Positions 16,301 to 24,985 of a stretch of 26,071 bases of DNA are shown here, one piece after another (the first letter of the stretch is position 1; each line of letters begins with the position of its first letter). This DNA comes from Bacillota bacterium (lineage in GTDB: Bacteria; Bacillota; Dehalobacteriia; UBA4068). Made by a program: the position numbers and the translations under genes. The stretch is taken from assembly GCA_009778255.1 (NCBI GenBank), contig WRKD01000224.1:1-26071 (forward strand), in the 5' to 3' direction. A model generated the notes under the pieces. It had not been told where the DNA came from. It saw only the letters and a program-made list of their open reading frames with translations, and searched no databases.

Positions 16301-16382
16301 TCATCTCGCCTCTGGCATCTTGCGGGCAAAGCCCGCATTAGTCTTCTCACTTCTGGCAGCTTGCGGTCAAAGACCGCGTTAG
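16301..16382. repeat. Two adjacent 41-bp direct repeats, each with a covarying hairpin
   Basis: Units at 16301-16341 and 16342-16382 match at 34 of 41 positions with no gap between them. Each holds a stem-loop: GCGGG-CAAAG-CCCGC in the first and GCGGT-CAAAG-ACCGC in the second. The stem change is compensated on both sides, so pairing is kept. The second unit overlaps the last codons of the dehydrogenase gene. Confidence 0.9.
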
Positions 16383-17579
16383 CGCATATACATTATTGCC
16401 TTTGGGCAGCGCATTATGTGTATCTAAAACGATTTTATCATGCAAATGCCGGTATTGCTCTATTATTTCATCATGAGCCGTCATAATAACTATCATATCT
16501 AAGCCACTAAGAAAATCTTTCAAAGAGAAGCATTGATTTTCTACAATGCGCTCTTTAATTTTGGGGTCATAGCATTTTAAAGCCGGCGCAAGGTGTTCGC
16601 GCATACAAGCCAATAATTGAAGCGTGGGGCTTTGGCGGGTATCGTCTATATTATCTTTATATGTTAAACCATATAGGCCAACCTGTCGCGGGTCTTTAAT
16701 ATTTTCCAGTTTCATGATTTCGCGAATCCGCTCTAAAACAAATTCCGGCATAGAATCGTTGATTTTTCTTGCAGCTAGCACAATATTGGCCAGCCCCGGA
16801 TAATCTCCTACCAGAAACCACGGGTCTACGGCAATACAGTGACCGCCCACCCCGGGGCCGGGCTGGAGGATGTTGACGCGGGGATGCTTATTGGCCATGC
16901 GGATAATTTCATAAACATCCATGCCGCCATAATGGCAAATTTTAGCCAGTTCATTGGCAAAAGCTATATTGATATCGCGATAGGTGTTTTCTACTACTTT
17001 GGTCATTTCCGCTGTTTTTATATCGGTTGGGATGATTTCTCCGGTGCAAAAGGAAGAGTAAAGTTCTTTTAATGTATATTCCGTATCACTATCGTCCGCC
17101 CCGATAATGCGGGCGTTATTGCATAATTCGAATAGCATATTGCCAGGTATAATGCGTTCCGGGGCATGGGCTAAGCGGATATTTTTGCTAAGCAGCGGTC
17201 TTATAGCGCGGTCTATGCTACCGGGCGAAACGGTAGATTCAATTACGACAATGGCATTTTCTGGGCAAATATTCTGTATGCCTTCAAAGGCGGCTATAAC
17301 AAAAGACATATCTACTTTTTTGCTTTGCGAATCGTAAGGCGTGGGCACGGCAATGATATAAATACCGGCGTTTTCTAAATCCAGTGAAAAACGTATACCT
17401 TTATGCCGGGCTTTAGCAAAGAGTTCGGTTAAACCTGTTTCAAAAAAAGGTAATTCCCGCCGCCTCAGTGCGGCAATAACTGCTTCGTTTATATCTGTAC
17501 CAAGCACATCGTTTCCGCTGGCAGCGAGCATTAAGGCAGTTGGCAACCCTATATATCCCAAACCTATAACATTTATCAT
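16347..17579 (-). CDS. UDP-N-acetyl-D-mannosamine/UDP-glucose dehydrogenase (WecC-like)
   Basis: The protein has 410 residues. The N-terminal Rossmann fold has GLGYIGLPTALMLA (4-17), VPTPYD and ESTVSPG. The middle has EMTKVVENTYRDINIAFANE with catalytic Lys194, and GPGVGGHCIAVDPWFL contains the catalytic Cys248. A C-terminal NAD-dependent domain follows (GLTYKDNIDDTRQSP). It oxidises the C6 alcohol of a UDP-sugar twice to the uronic acid, using 2 NAD+. The GGHCIAVDPWF form favours WecC/UDP-ManNAc type over UDP-glucose 6-dehydrogenase, but substrate is not certain. The ribosome site AAGGGGTG precedes ATG. It lies downstream of two glycosyltransferase fusion genes on the same strand, with a repeat element between them. 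The last twelve residues are encoded in a 41-bp repeat. Confidence 0.92.
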   Translation of the reverse strand: MINVIGLGYIGLPTALMLAASGNDVLGTDINEAVIAALRRRELPFFETGLTELFAKARHKGIRFSLDLENAGIYIIAVPTPYDSQSKKVDMSFVIAAFEGIQNICPENAIVVIESTVSPGSIDRAIRPLLSKNIRLAHAPERIIPGNMLFELCNNARIIGADDSDTEYTLKELYSSFCTGEIIPTDIKTAEMTKVVENTYRDINIAFANELAKICHYGGMDVYEIIRMANKHPRVNILQPGPGVGGHCIAVDPWFLVGDYPGLANIVLAARKINDSMPEFVLERIREIMKLENIKDPRQVGLYGLTYKDNIDDTRQSPTLQLLACMREHLAPALKCYDPKIKERIVENQCFSLKDFLSGLDMIVIMTAHDEIIEQYRHLHDKIVLDTHNALPKGNNVYALTRSLTASCQK

Positions 17580-17604
17580 AGCAGCACCCCTTATTTTTAC
17601 TATA

Positions 17605-17768
17605 AGGCACCTCTAATTACTCCGAATTGCCAGATTCACTAGCAATTTTTTCGTCTAGCAAGGCGGAGGAGCTGAAGCGTAGCCTAAAGCTACGTGAAGC
17701 GACGACAACGCTGTCTAGGCGGAAAAAGGGCAGAGAAGATGGTGATGAGTGGGTATTTAGAGGCGCCT
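17605..17768. repeat. Inverted-repeat element, copy B of the two-copy family
   Basis: The ends AGGCACCTCTAA (17605) and TTAGAGGCGCCT (to 17768) are inverted repeats with one mismatch. The first 45 bases (TAATTACTCCGAATT, GATTCACT) and the last 45 (CGGAAA, GGGCA, GGTATT, GGCGCC) align with the element at 10690-10823. The centre is different and longer, with the nested pair GCGTAGC/GCTACGT inside a TTTTTCGTCTAG/CTAGGCGGAAAAA stem. It lies within the minus-strand polysaccharide cluster, ending 6 bp from the stop of the glycosyltransferase/methyltransferase gene. Confidence 0.8.
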
Positions 17769-17773
17769 AAATA

Positions 17774-20350
17774 TCAACGTTTAAGTATTGGAACATTGAT
17801 GGTCTTTTTCAAAAGTACATTAAAAAAATCGAGCTCCAGATCATTAATGGGGTAGAGGCCAAGTTTATCATTAAAACGTTGATAAAAATCATAATCTAAT
17901 GGCCTGTTAGTCATAGATTCTTCTATAATATCAAGTTTTAAAAGCTTGAAATATTCTTTATAGTGTGGATAAGTAAGCTTGTTAATATAATAAAATGCTT
18001 CGGCATACCATCTTTCGGCACCATTTTGTACAGCAAAATCTATCACAAGCTCGTCGTCAAACAGCAGATGCGGATAAGGAAAATAGATTTGACGATAAAG
18101 ATGATGGGCAATTGCCGAGCGATATTGGTTGGCGCGTATAAAAAATGACCCGCCTCGTTTTAATACTTTGGTGGCTTGTTGTAAAATTTCAAAGGGGTGT
18201 TTCATGTGCTCCCAGGCCACAATGGATATTATAATATCAAATTCTTCTTCATTAAAAGGATTATTAACACCTAAATCCACACATTTATACTGAACATTTT
18301 TATGAACATTTCTTTGCCAAGCAGCATCCTCATAAATATCTACGCCAACTATTTTACAATTAAACCGTTTGGCAATTTGATAACTCGTATACCCGCCGCC
18401 GCAGCCAATTTCCAAGATTTTTACTCCGGTAAAACTCATTTTCTGGGATAGAAAATCAATCATTTGGTTTGCTTCAGAAATTTTAAAACTGTCGTCGTAT
18501 TGCTGTGGCGGGTTTTTTACTACTTTTTTATTTTTATACTCCTCATTAAGCAATTTTAATAAGTCTATATCGTATTTTTGCGAGGAAGCGTTTTTGATGC
18601 TTTTTTGCTCATATAATGCTTTATCAAACTCTTGCGCATGTTTGGCTACTAAGTTTTTTCTTTCATATGCAATAATATCCGCTTCGCTTGGTTTATCGAT
18701 GCTACTTTGTGTAAGCCAAGCCTGATAATGGCGCAGGATCTCTTTTTCAATGGCTTCTGTGTCAGAGAATTTTACATTTATTCCGCCACCGGTTTTTCTT
18801 AACAAAAACTCGATAACGCTTCCGCCCGGCCCCAAGCTTAGAATGGGCTTACTTAAACGCAAATATTCAAATATTTTGGCGGGATAGGTGGCAACGTAAT
18901 TTGTAGAGGGGCCTAGTATAAGTAGCAGTAAGTTTGCCGAGGCGGCATATAGTAGGCTTGCGCGATGTTCCATATAGGGGGTGATGAAGGCTATCTTTTC
19001 TAAACCCATGCGCTTTACTTCAGTTTCCAAAGCGACGTTATTTTCTTTGTTGGTAAAGCATCCCATATAAAAAATTATTTTTTCGGCGTCGATTTTTTTG
19101 CGTTTAATCAAGTTTCTCAGAGCCGTTAAGATGGTTTTAGGGGTTCTGTCCAAATACAAAAGGCCATTGTGGACTAAGGTGAATTTTTCATTAGCAGCGC
19201 TATTATCACTTATTCCCTCAAAATCTTCCTCGTCAAAACCATTAGTTATGCAAGCTAATTTCTCTTTACTAAAACCTAGTTTTACATAATTATCCAGGCT
19301 TTTTTCCGTAACACAGATCACTTTATCCGCCGTATCGATAAGCGCACGTTCGCAATCGAGGCACATGCGGTAGAGCAGATTATTCTTATTCGGCCAAATG
19401 GCGGGATTATTGCTCCATTCATCGCGAAAATCTACAACCCAAGGTTTATGATAGTTTTGTTTTATATAATAAGCCGCAAAATGATCGCAATACGGCCCGC
19501 TTGTTGAATAAATCAGATCTATATTGCTCAGATCAAGATAGTTAGCGATATTTTCCGCCGCATTATAAGCCCAAGATACCAGGTGTTCCGGAAAAGAACA
19601 GAGATTATATTTTTGTGGCCAATCCTGGCGGTTATAGCTATTTTCAAATTCTTCGCGTGTTTTTTCTGTTAACAGCGGTAGCAGTTTGTTTTTCATATTC
19701 TCAATATTTTGCGAAGTTACGGCGCTGGGAACAGGAATACGTATAACCTCAATATCATCGGGCAATTCATCGAAATACTCAAACCCTGTAAAAGATGGGT
19801 CATTACTTAGGGGAAGTGTCAATACCACCGGTTCCCAATTGAAGAGGCGTAAATATTTAACCAGCTTAAGAGTCCTTTGCACACCGGAACCTGCTTCCGG
19901 CGGAAAAATTGCGGCGATAATCAAAACACGCTTGGCGGCTTTTAGGGGCAGCAGTTCAGCGGCGGTTTTTTTAAGATGTACTTCAAGTTGCGTAATTGCT
20001 TCTTCGCAAACTCTGGATGTTGCCGCGTCGCCCCTTTGCTTAGCGCGTATAAAATAGCGCATGGCATTGGAAAAAGAGCCATTATGTTGTAGTATATATG
20101 CTAAATTAAGCAAATGGTCTATGTTATGGCTGTTTAAGGCAAGGCCTTTTCTGGCGTTTTTTTCGGCCATAACAATATCCCCCAGGGCAAATTGCGTGCT
20201 GGATAACATAGAATATACGCGTTCGTCTGTAATACTTTCTAAGAATTCTTCACATAATTGAGCCAGCTCAGTATAGTTGCCCAAATCATATAGTTTTTCA
20301 CCATTATTAAGAAATTCTTCAATGATCGCGTTTTGTTCATGATCGCTCAT
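17774..20350 (-). CDS. Fused TPR - GT4-like glycosyltransferase - SAM methyltransferase
   Basis: The protein has 858 residues from ATG 20350, where AGAGGTG lies four bases upstream; an earlier GTG at 20374 lacks a site. Residues 1-125 form TPR-like helix pairs (YTELAQLCEEFL, GDIVMAEKNARKGLALN, GSFSNAMRYFIRAK). Residues 140-570 are a GT-B glycosyltransferase of the GT4 type (IFPPEAGSGVQRTLKLVKYL, VVDFRDEW, ADKVICVTE, TNGFDEEDF, PAKIFEYLRLSKPIL). Residues 638-858 are a class I methyltransferase (KILEIGCGGG at 645-653, GVDIYED, IVAWEHM, VLKRGGSFFI). No membrane helix is seen. One polypeptide thus probably adds a sugar and methylates it or a neighbour. It follows a still larger fused protein of similar design by 35 bp; the target may be a surface polysaccharide or glycoprotein. 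Confidence 0.85.
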   Translation of the reverse strand: MSDHEQNAIIEEFLNNGEKLYDLGNYTELAQLCEEFLESITDERVYSMLSSTQFALGDIVMAEKNARKGLALNSHNIDHLLNLAYILQHNGSFSNAMRYFIRAKQRGDAATSRVCEEAITQLEVHLKKTAAELLPLKAAKRVLIIAAIFPPEAGSGVQRTLKLVKYLRLFNWEPVVLTLPLSNDPSFTGFEYFDELPDDIEVIRIPVPSAVTSQNIENMKNKLLPLLTEKTREEFENSYNRQDWPQKYNLCSFPEHLVSWAYNAAENIANYLDLSNIDLIYSTSGPYCDHFAAYYIKQNYHKPWVVDFRDEWSNNPAIWPNKNNLLYRMCLDCERALIDTADKVICVTEKSLDNYVKLGFSKEKLACITNGFDEEDFEGISDNSAANEKFTLVHNGLLYLDRTPKTILTALRNLIKRKKIDAEKIIFYMGCFTNKENNVALETEVKRMGLEKIAFITPYMEHRASLLYAASANLLLLILGPSTNYVATYPAKIFEYLRLSKPILSLGPGGSVIEFLLRKTGGGINVKFSDTEAIEKEILRHYQAWLTQSSIDKPSEADIIAYERKNLVAKHAQEFDKALYEQKSIKNASSQKYDIDLLKLLNEEYKNKKVVKNPPQQYDDSFKISEANQMIDFLSQKMSFTGVKILEIGCGGGYTSYQIAKRFNCKIVGVDIYEDAAWQRNVHKNVQYKCVDLGVNNPFNEEEFDIIISIVAWEHMKHPFEILQQATKVLKRGGSFFIRANQYRSAIAHHLYRQIYFPYPHLLFDDELVIDFAVQNGAERWYAEAFYYINKLTYPHYKEYFKLLKLDIIEESMTNRPLDYDFYQRFNDKLGLYPINDLELDFFNVLLKKTINVPILKR

Positions 20351-20385
20351 CTTGCACCTCTTAAATTTATTCACATCCGTTTATA

Positions 20386-23300
20386 CTATTCCGTTTTTTG
20401 TAAATACACTTCCAATCTTCCAGCGCCTTGTTCCGATTCAACAATATCGATACATGATAATCCTGCTTTTTGAGTTCTCTTGATTAAAGTTTGTGTATCC
20501 AAATACGATAAATGCGATGGCTCATTCCACCAAAAATCCTGGAGGGGGGTTCTTGCTTTAACAAACTCGCTATCCCTAAAAGGCGTTGCTATAACCAGTA
20601 CACCCTTATTTGTTAATAAGGCGGCGCATTTTTCTATCGCTTCCCAGGGATTTATTAAATGTTCAATTACTTCGAACATGGTTACTGCATTATATTCGAC
20701 TGTTGGTTCATAATCAAAAAAATCTATGGGCAGAAGTTCTATTCCCCATTTTGTCTTGGCGTATTGAACATTTTCTTGTGACGATTCCAGTCCTTCCGCA
20801 TGCCAGCCCCGCATTTGGGCAACTCTCACAAAAGTTGCTAAACCAGCGCCAATATCAAGCAGGCGCCCTGGTTTATCAGATATTTTTTCGATACGCTGCA
20901 GACGGTTTTCGCTGTATTTCAAATAACCACTTATGTCTCCCACCTCAGAAATGCTATAGTTTACCCCCCCGGGCTTTATTTCATTAAAATGTTCGCTATA
21001 ATACTTGCTAAGCGCCGTAAAAGATGGCATATTACCTGTATATATCAGGCCGCATTTTTCACAGCGCTTCCATGTTCTGATTGGATTGATAACTCCATAA
21101 TTGTTTGCAGAGATAGATTGATTGCAGACAAATACCGCTTTTGTATCTGGGCAGCCGCATCCCAGACAATCACTATTATATTCATCGTATTGATGAACAG
21201 TTTTAATGGGCGTTGTGCTTTTCATATTTGCTAATTTTGGTAAAAGCCTTATGGCTTTTTTATGGGCTTCAAGCGCTTCATCATATTTTCCCAGGGCGTT
21301 TAAACTAACTCCATAATAATAATATACCGTACCGTTAATGGCTTTTTTGCTTTTCAGCCATAATTCAACATAATCCGCAACTTTTTGAAATTCACAATTA
21401 TTGAGCGCAGTTTCAATAGTCTTTATTTCAGGATTAAATGCATTGTCCTTGGCGTTGATCACTTTTTCCTGCTTAGCCACTGAAGTATTTCTTGCAGAAG
21501 CAATTATATCCGTTACGTTTTGCTCATTGACTGCGCTTGACTCGTAATCTGCCATATAATCCGCTAGGGTGTTATTTTTTATGGAATTGAATATTTCCGC
21601 CAAGTTTTCCCGGTCTTCTTCAGTAGCTTGTTTATGGGCAACTAAGCGTATCAAAGAATGGGCTGCTTCGGCTGCCAAGCCATGTTCTTTATATACCGCA
21701 GCAGCCTTGCGCTGCAATTTAAGCAAATCTCCTGTTACAAGTTGCCCGGTTTCTTCTGTCACTAATTTATCTAATTGCTCTATGGTCATATGGGCAAAAT
21801 ACCGTTTTTTCCTTTTACCGCTCTCGTCAAAGACGATGCCGGTATTAATAACATCGGTTAAATCTACCAAAGTATCGTATAGCTCCATATAGCGTTCATA
21901 AAGACTCCGCGCTGCTTTTGCAGTAGCGCCTTGTGCTTTTTCCGCTACTACCAGCAGCATATGCAGCAAATCTTGTCTAATCAGTTCCATTTTAAAGAGA
22001 ACCTCAATATCCCGCAGGGCTTCTTCATAGCGCCCTACATTTATCCAGGCATTTATTAAATGGATGCGGCAAGTGAGGTTCCATTTTGTGATAGCGGCGG
22101 TGTTTTCCTCCAGTAATAGCTGGGGTAGGCTGTTCATTTCGCAATAGCGGGCTTTTATGGCATAACAACGTAAAGGGTCGGCCATAAAAACGCCGCGAAA
22201 TTTATCGGCAGCCGGTAGACCGGCTATACAGGCAATTAGGGCGTAATTTTGCTCAAGCAGAGAATAATCCGCTTCCGTTGGCTGTGTAAGTTGGGTTTCG
22301 CTGTAGAATGCTTCCAGAATATGTATATAATCTGTAAGAATGGCTTCATGTGACTTGATTAAAAAAGGCGAGGCGCCGCAGAGGGCGGCTAAGAATAAAA
22401 AGTGCGCTGCCAAGTTGTGTTTTGCCTCATAAGCTTCCGCCGCAACGGCGGCCAGTTCATTAAAGTTTTTACATATTAACAGAAAACGGCAATTATCTTC
22501 GATGTTTGTGGCTTCAGTTAAACGCTTTTTTAAGTAATAGGCATTGACTTCTAGAAAACCGTCCAGGGTGGTCCCTTCTATCAGGTTTTCCAGGTCGTCG
22601 GGGTTTGCTGCGTTGTATATGCTATTTAACAATAACACAATATCCGTGGGCGGCTGACCTTTTATAGCGTTTAGCAAAATGTTGAGCAGGCGGCGGTTAT
22701 GCTTATCCCCACCTTGCAACGCCTTAATGGCATACTCCATAGCAACCAAGCCATCACCGCGTCGCCGGGCGGCAAAAGCCGCCTCGCCGCATAACCGCCA
22801 CTCGAACTTCTTATAATACCGATGCTCCTTTTGTTCGATAATCGCCGCAGCTTGTATAGATGGCCCAACTTCTTGCAAAAAACGATCTTCTTTCATGTCA
22901 AAAAGAATCTGATACAGCACGTCTATTTCATAAGCGCCGGGATACTTTGGGTAAACATCTTTAGTAAAATCGAAGAGCTTTGTACGAATATCCCGCCTGC
23001 TTACTTGATCGCGTCTTTCATAAGCCATTACTATAGCCGCGTATATGGTCTGCATGAAAACCAAATCGTAGTTTTGACAAACCTTTTTCATCATAGTCGG
23101 GTATTTGAATAATTCATTAAGGCAAGCCCAAGCTTTTTCTTCTTTCTGTAGGTTAAAGCTTTCCCGTAGGAGATACATAAGTAAACGCACATGCTCTTCT
23201 TCACCCGGTTTAAGTTTTTGCAGCGCCTTTTCTAAAATCGCCAGATTACGTACACCTTTACCAGATTGTACTTCTCCGCTATATCCGTAGTGGTTGATAT

Positions 23301-23799
23301 TTAAGCTATCATCTATGCGTATATTTAATTCATTTGCCGCAGGTCTTAAGTATTCATGTACACTGCCCCGGTAACGCAGGCTTTTCATATTACGAAAAAT
23401 ACGGGCGTTGGTACTGACATTAATTAGTTCATGGTTGCTTATCCTTAAATTTTGTATATATGATGTTATCATCACCACTTGAGGGTTGTTGGAGAATATA
23501 CCGGCTATTTTAGCGTGTTCGGCTGGGCCTAATTTAGGCTCGAATAACTCATCGGCATCTAGGAATATTATAATATCACCCGTGGCATAGGAAAGGGCAT
23601 AGTTTTTGGCGGCGGAGAAATCGTTGATCCAGGTAAAATGTTGTACTTGTGCGCCATAAGATTTTGCCAGGGCTACGGTGCCGTCGGTGGAGCCGGTATC
23701 TACCACTATCAGCTCATCCGCTAAATCTTTAACACTTTCTATAGAAAGCCCCAAGTTGGCTTCTTCGTTTTTTACTATCCAGCAGGCGGATATCTTCAT
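20386..23799 (-). CDS. Fused GT2 glycosyltransferase - long TPR-like region - zinc-ribbon SAM methyltransferase
   Basis: The protein has 1137 residues from ATG 23799, where GGAGG is nine bases upstream; 27 further in-frame codons upstream lack a site. Residues 1-230 are a GT2 (GT-A) domain: ACWIVKNEEANL, VDTGSTDG (33-40), NDFSAAKNYAL and the metal-binding DAD at 81-83. It belongs to the SunS/TPR-associated GT2 type. Residues 240-870 are mainly helical repeats, some clearly TPR-like (YYYGVSLNALGKYDEALEAHKKA). Residues 872-1137 form a methyltransferase preceded by a cysteine cluster (Cys 878, 881, 883, 892, 913, 916) of the CxxC...CxxCG type, then LLDIGAGLATF (980-990) and FEVIEHL. It probably glycosylates and methylates a surface polymer or protein; TPRs may hold the acceptor. 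It is first in the minus-strand cluster. Confidence 0.85.
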   Translation of the reverse strand: MKISACWIVKNEEANLGLSIESVKDLADELIVVDTGSTDGTVALAKSYGAQVQHFTWINDFSAAKNYALSYATGDIIIFLDADELFEPKLGPAEHAKIAGIFSNNPQVVMITSYIQNLRISNHELINVSTNARIFRNMKSLRYRGSVHEYLRPAANELNIRIDDSLNINHYGYSGEVQSGKGVRNLAILEKALQKLKPGEEEHVRLLMYLLRESFNLQKEEKAWACLNELFKYPTMMKKVCQNYDLVFMQTIYAAIVMAYERRDQVSRRDIRTKLFDFTKDVYPKYPGAYEIDVLYQILFDMKEDRFLQEVGPSIQAAAIIEQKEHRYYKKFEWRLCGEAAFAARRRGDGLVAMEYAIKALQGGDKHNRRLLNILLNAIKGQPPTDIVLLLNSIYNAANPDDLENLIEGTTLDGFLEVNAYYLKKRLTEATNIEDNCRFLLICKNFNELAAVAAEAYEAKHNLAAHFLFLAALCGASPFLIKSHEAILTDYIHILEAFYSETQLTQPTEADYSLLEQNYALIACIAGLPAADKFRGVFMADPLRCYAIKARYCEMNSLPQLLLEENTAAITKWNLTCRIHLINAWINVGRYEEALRDIEVLFKMELIRQDLLHMLLVVAEKAQGATAKAARSLYERYMELYDTLVDLTDVINTGIVFDESGKRKKRYFAHMTIEQLDKLVTEETGQLVTGDLLKLQRKAAAVYKEHGLAAEAAHSLIRLVAHKQATEEDRENLAEIFNSIKNNTLADYMADYESSAVNEQNVTDIIASARNTSVAKQEKVINAKDNAFNPEIKTIETALNNCEFQKVADYVELWLKSKKAINGTVYYYYGVSLNALGKYDEALEAHKKAIRLLPKLANMKSTTPIKTVHQYDEYNSDCLGCGCPDTKAVFVCNQSISANNYGVINPIRTWKRCEKCGLIYTGNMPSFTALSKYYSEHFNEIKPGGVNYSISEVGDISGYLKYSENRLQRIEKISDKPGRLLDIGAGLATFVRVAQMRGWHAEGLESSQENVQYAKTKWGIELLPIDFFDYEPTVEYNAVTMFEVIEHLINPWEAIEKCAALLTNKGVLVIATPFRDSEFVKARTPLQDFWWNEPSHLSYLDTQTLIKRTQKAGLSCIDIVESEQGAGRLEVYLQKTE

Positions 23800-24034
23800 T
23801 AGCCCTAACCTCCAAATTGCTTCTTTATATTGTTTATCGTTACTTTTTATCTTTGTTTTACCCATTCCTCTAATGTCCAAAGCAGATAAAACGGCAAATC
23901 CATTGTTTCCCTGGCGGTACTAAGTTATTTTGGAGGATGGAAGTTATTATAATTAAGAAGTTAGAGACGAAGCTTGAAATATTTTTTCTGCCTTTACCTC
24001 AATGGGCACAATATCCAAGCCGATAAATTCATTG

Positions 24035-24063
24035 TTGTCGCGCTATCTGGCTTGTGGTATAAT
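24035..24063 (+). promoter_or_regulatory. Promoter of the restriction-modification operon
   Basis: TTGTCG (24035-24040) and TATAAT (24058-24063) are 17 bases apart, with TGG directly before the -10 box (extended -10). Transcription would start near 24070, leaving a leader of about 165 bases before the nuclease gene. The 23800-24236 gap between divergent genes otherwise holds only a doubtful 34-codon ORF in this leader. Confidence 0.65.
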
Positions 24064-24070
24064 TTTATAT

Positions 24071-24175
24071 ATGGCAAGCGATAGTAGACACAGCAGGCGA
24101 GGCAGGAAATGTTATATACTTTATACTCAGCTTCCAGCCACACCGCATGACGCCATGGGCGCTGCTGCGGGCTAA
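24071..24175 (+). other. Doubtful 34-codon leader ORF before the restriction gene
   Basis: An ATG lies at or next to the predicted transcription start and opens 34 codons (MASDSRHSRRGRKC near the start, ending AMGAAAG). It has no ribosome site, so it would need leaderless translation. It is basic at the N-terminus and Ala/Gly-rich at the end, and resembles nothing I know. It may be chance. Confidence 0.15.
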
Positions 24176-24236
24176 CTTGACCCGAAGTTGTGGCTATCAG
24201 ATATAATTCTATATGCTTTTGGGATGTGGTAAGTTT

Positions 24237-24980
24237 ATGAATAGTTTAGTCATCTTTCCAGACATTGAACAAAGGATAAAAGAAGCGATCAGGTTTTTCT
24301 GGTCTACTCGTGATGGGCAAATTACTCGTCAGGCTGCCGGTGAGGTACAAGATCAAGGCAATCGGGGCGCCGTTACTGGTGGTAAGCAACTTGATGGTTT
24401 CATAGAGTTGTTCAGGCAAATTTTAATTGCGAATGGCGTTAGAGATGATCAAATTTTTTGTAACACAAAACTCGAATTACCCGGCTTCTATAGACCGAGT
24501 AAAAAGTGGGATTTACTATTTGTAGACAACGAGCAACTGGTACTAACTATTGAACTAAAAAGCCAAGTCGGGCCTTCATTTGGAAACAATTTTAATAATC
24601 GTACAGAAGAAGCCATGGGTAGTGCGTTAGATATATGGACTGCATATAGAGAGGGAGTTTTCAAAAACAGTAATCCTTGGCTGGGCTATCTTATGCTAAT
24701 AGAGGACTGCACAGGTTCTTCTACACCTATTGCATTTCGCTCTCCACACTTTAAAGTGATGCCAGAGTTTGAAAACTCATCTTACATAAAACGATATGAA
24801 CTGTTTTGTAATAAACTTGTTTTAGAACGGCATTATAATGCTGCTTGCTTCCTTACCTCTAAACGAAATCAGGAAGATATAGGTAATTATACGTTGCCTT
24901 GTGAAAGATTGTCATTTATACCTTTTATTACATCAATGTTAGCTGCTGTAATAGCCCATCGTGTGGCAAACAGGGGGTGA
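24237..24980 (+). CDS. Type II restriction endonuclease of the XhoI/PaeR7I family
   Basis: The protein has 247 residues from ATG 24237, the usual family length of about 245. ATG 24213 would add eight residues; neither start has a strong ribosome site. Family blocks visible: FFWSTRDGQ, DQGNRGAVTGGKQLDGF (39-55), LPGFYRPSKKWDLLFV, IELKSQVGPSFGNNFNNRTEEAMGSALD (28 residues from 105; key residues ELK, GPSFGNN, TEEA). Asp92 with Glu106-x-Lys108 is the PD-(D/E)xK catalytic set. PaeR7I and XhoI cut CTCGAG; the same target is likely here but inferred from family alone. The next gene is a methyltransferase starting 6 bp after the stop, so the two form a restriction-modification pair. Confidence 0.9.
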   Translation: MNSLVIFPDIEQRIKEAIRFFWSTRDGQITRQAAGEVQDQGNRGAVTGGKQLDGFIELFRQILIANGVRDDQIFCNTKLELPGFYRPSKKWDLLFVDNEQLVLTIELKSQVGPSFGNNFNNRTEEAMGSALDIWTAYREGVFKNSNPWLGYLMLIEDCTGSSTPIAFRSPHFKVMPEFENSSYIKRYELFCNKLVLERHYNAACFLTSKRNQEDIGNYTLPCERLSFIPFITSMLAAVIAHRVANRG

Positions 24981-24985
24981 ACTGA

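Noticed and set aside
16301..16382. CRISPR array
   Set aside because: Only two units with no spacer between them and an internal hairpin; no cas genes are in the window.
19686..20987. Plus-strand frames of 123 and 125 codons within the glycosyltransferase genes
   Set aside because: Both are antisense to conserved domains and read as low-quality Ser/Arg/Leu-rich translations.
23800..24000. Minus-strand promoter for the large glycosyltransferase operon
   Set aside because: A TATAAT-like string exists near 23955, but no -35 hexamer lies at a workable distance, so I did not list it.
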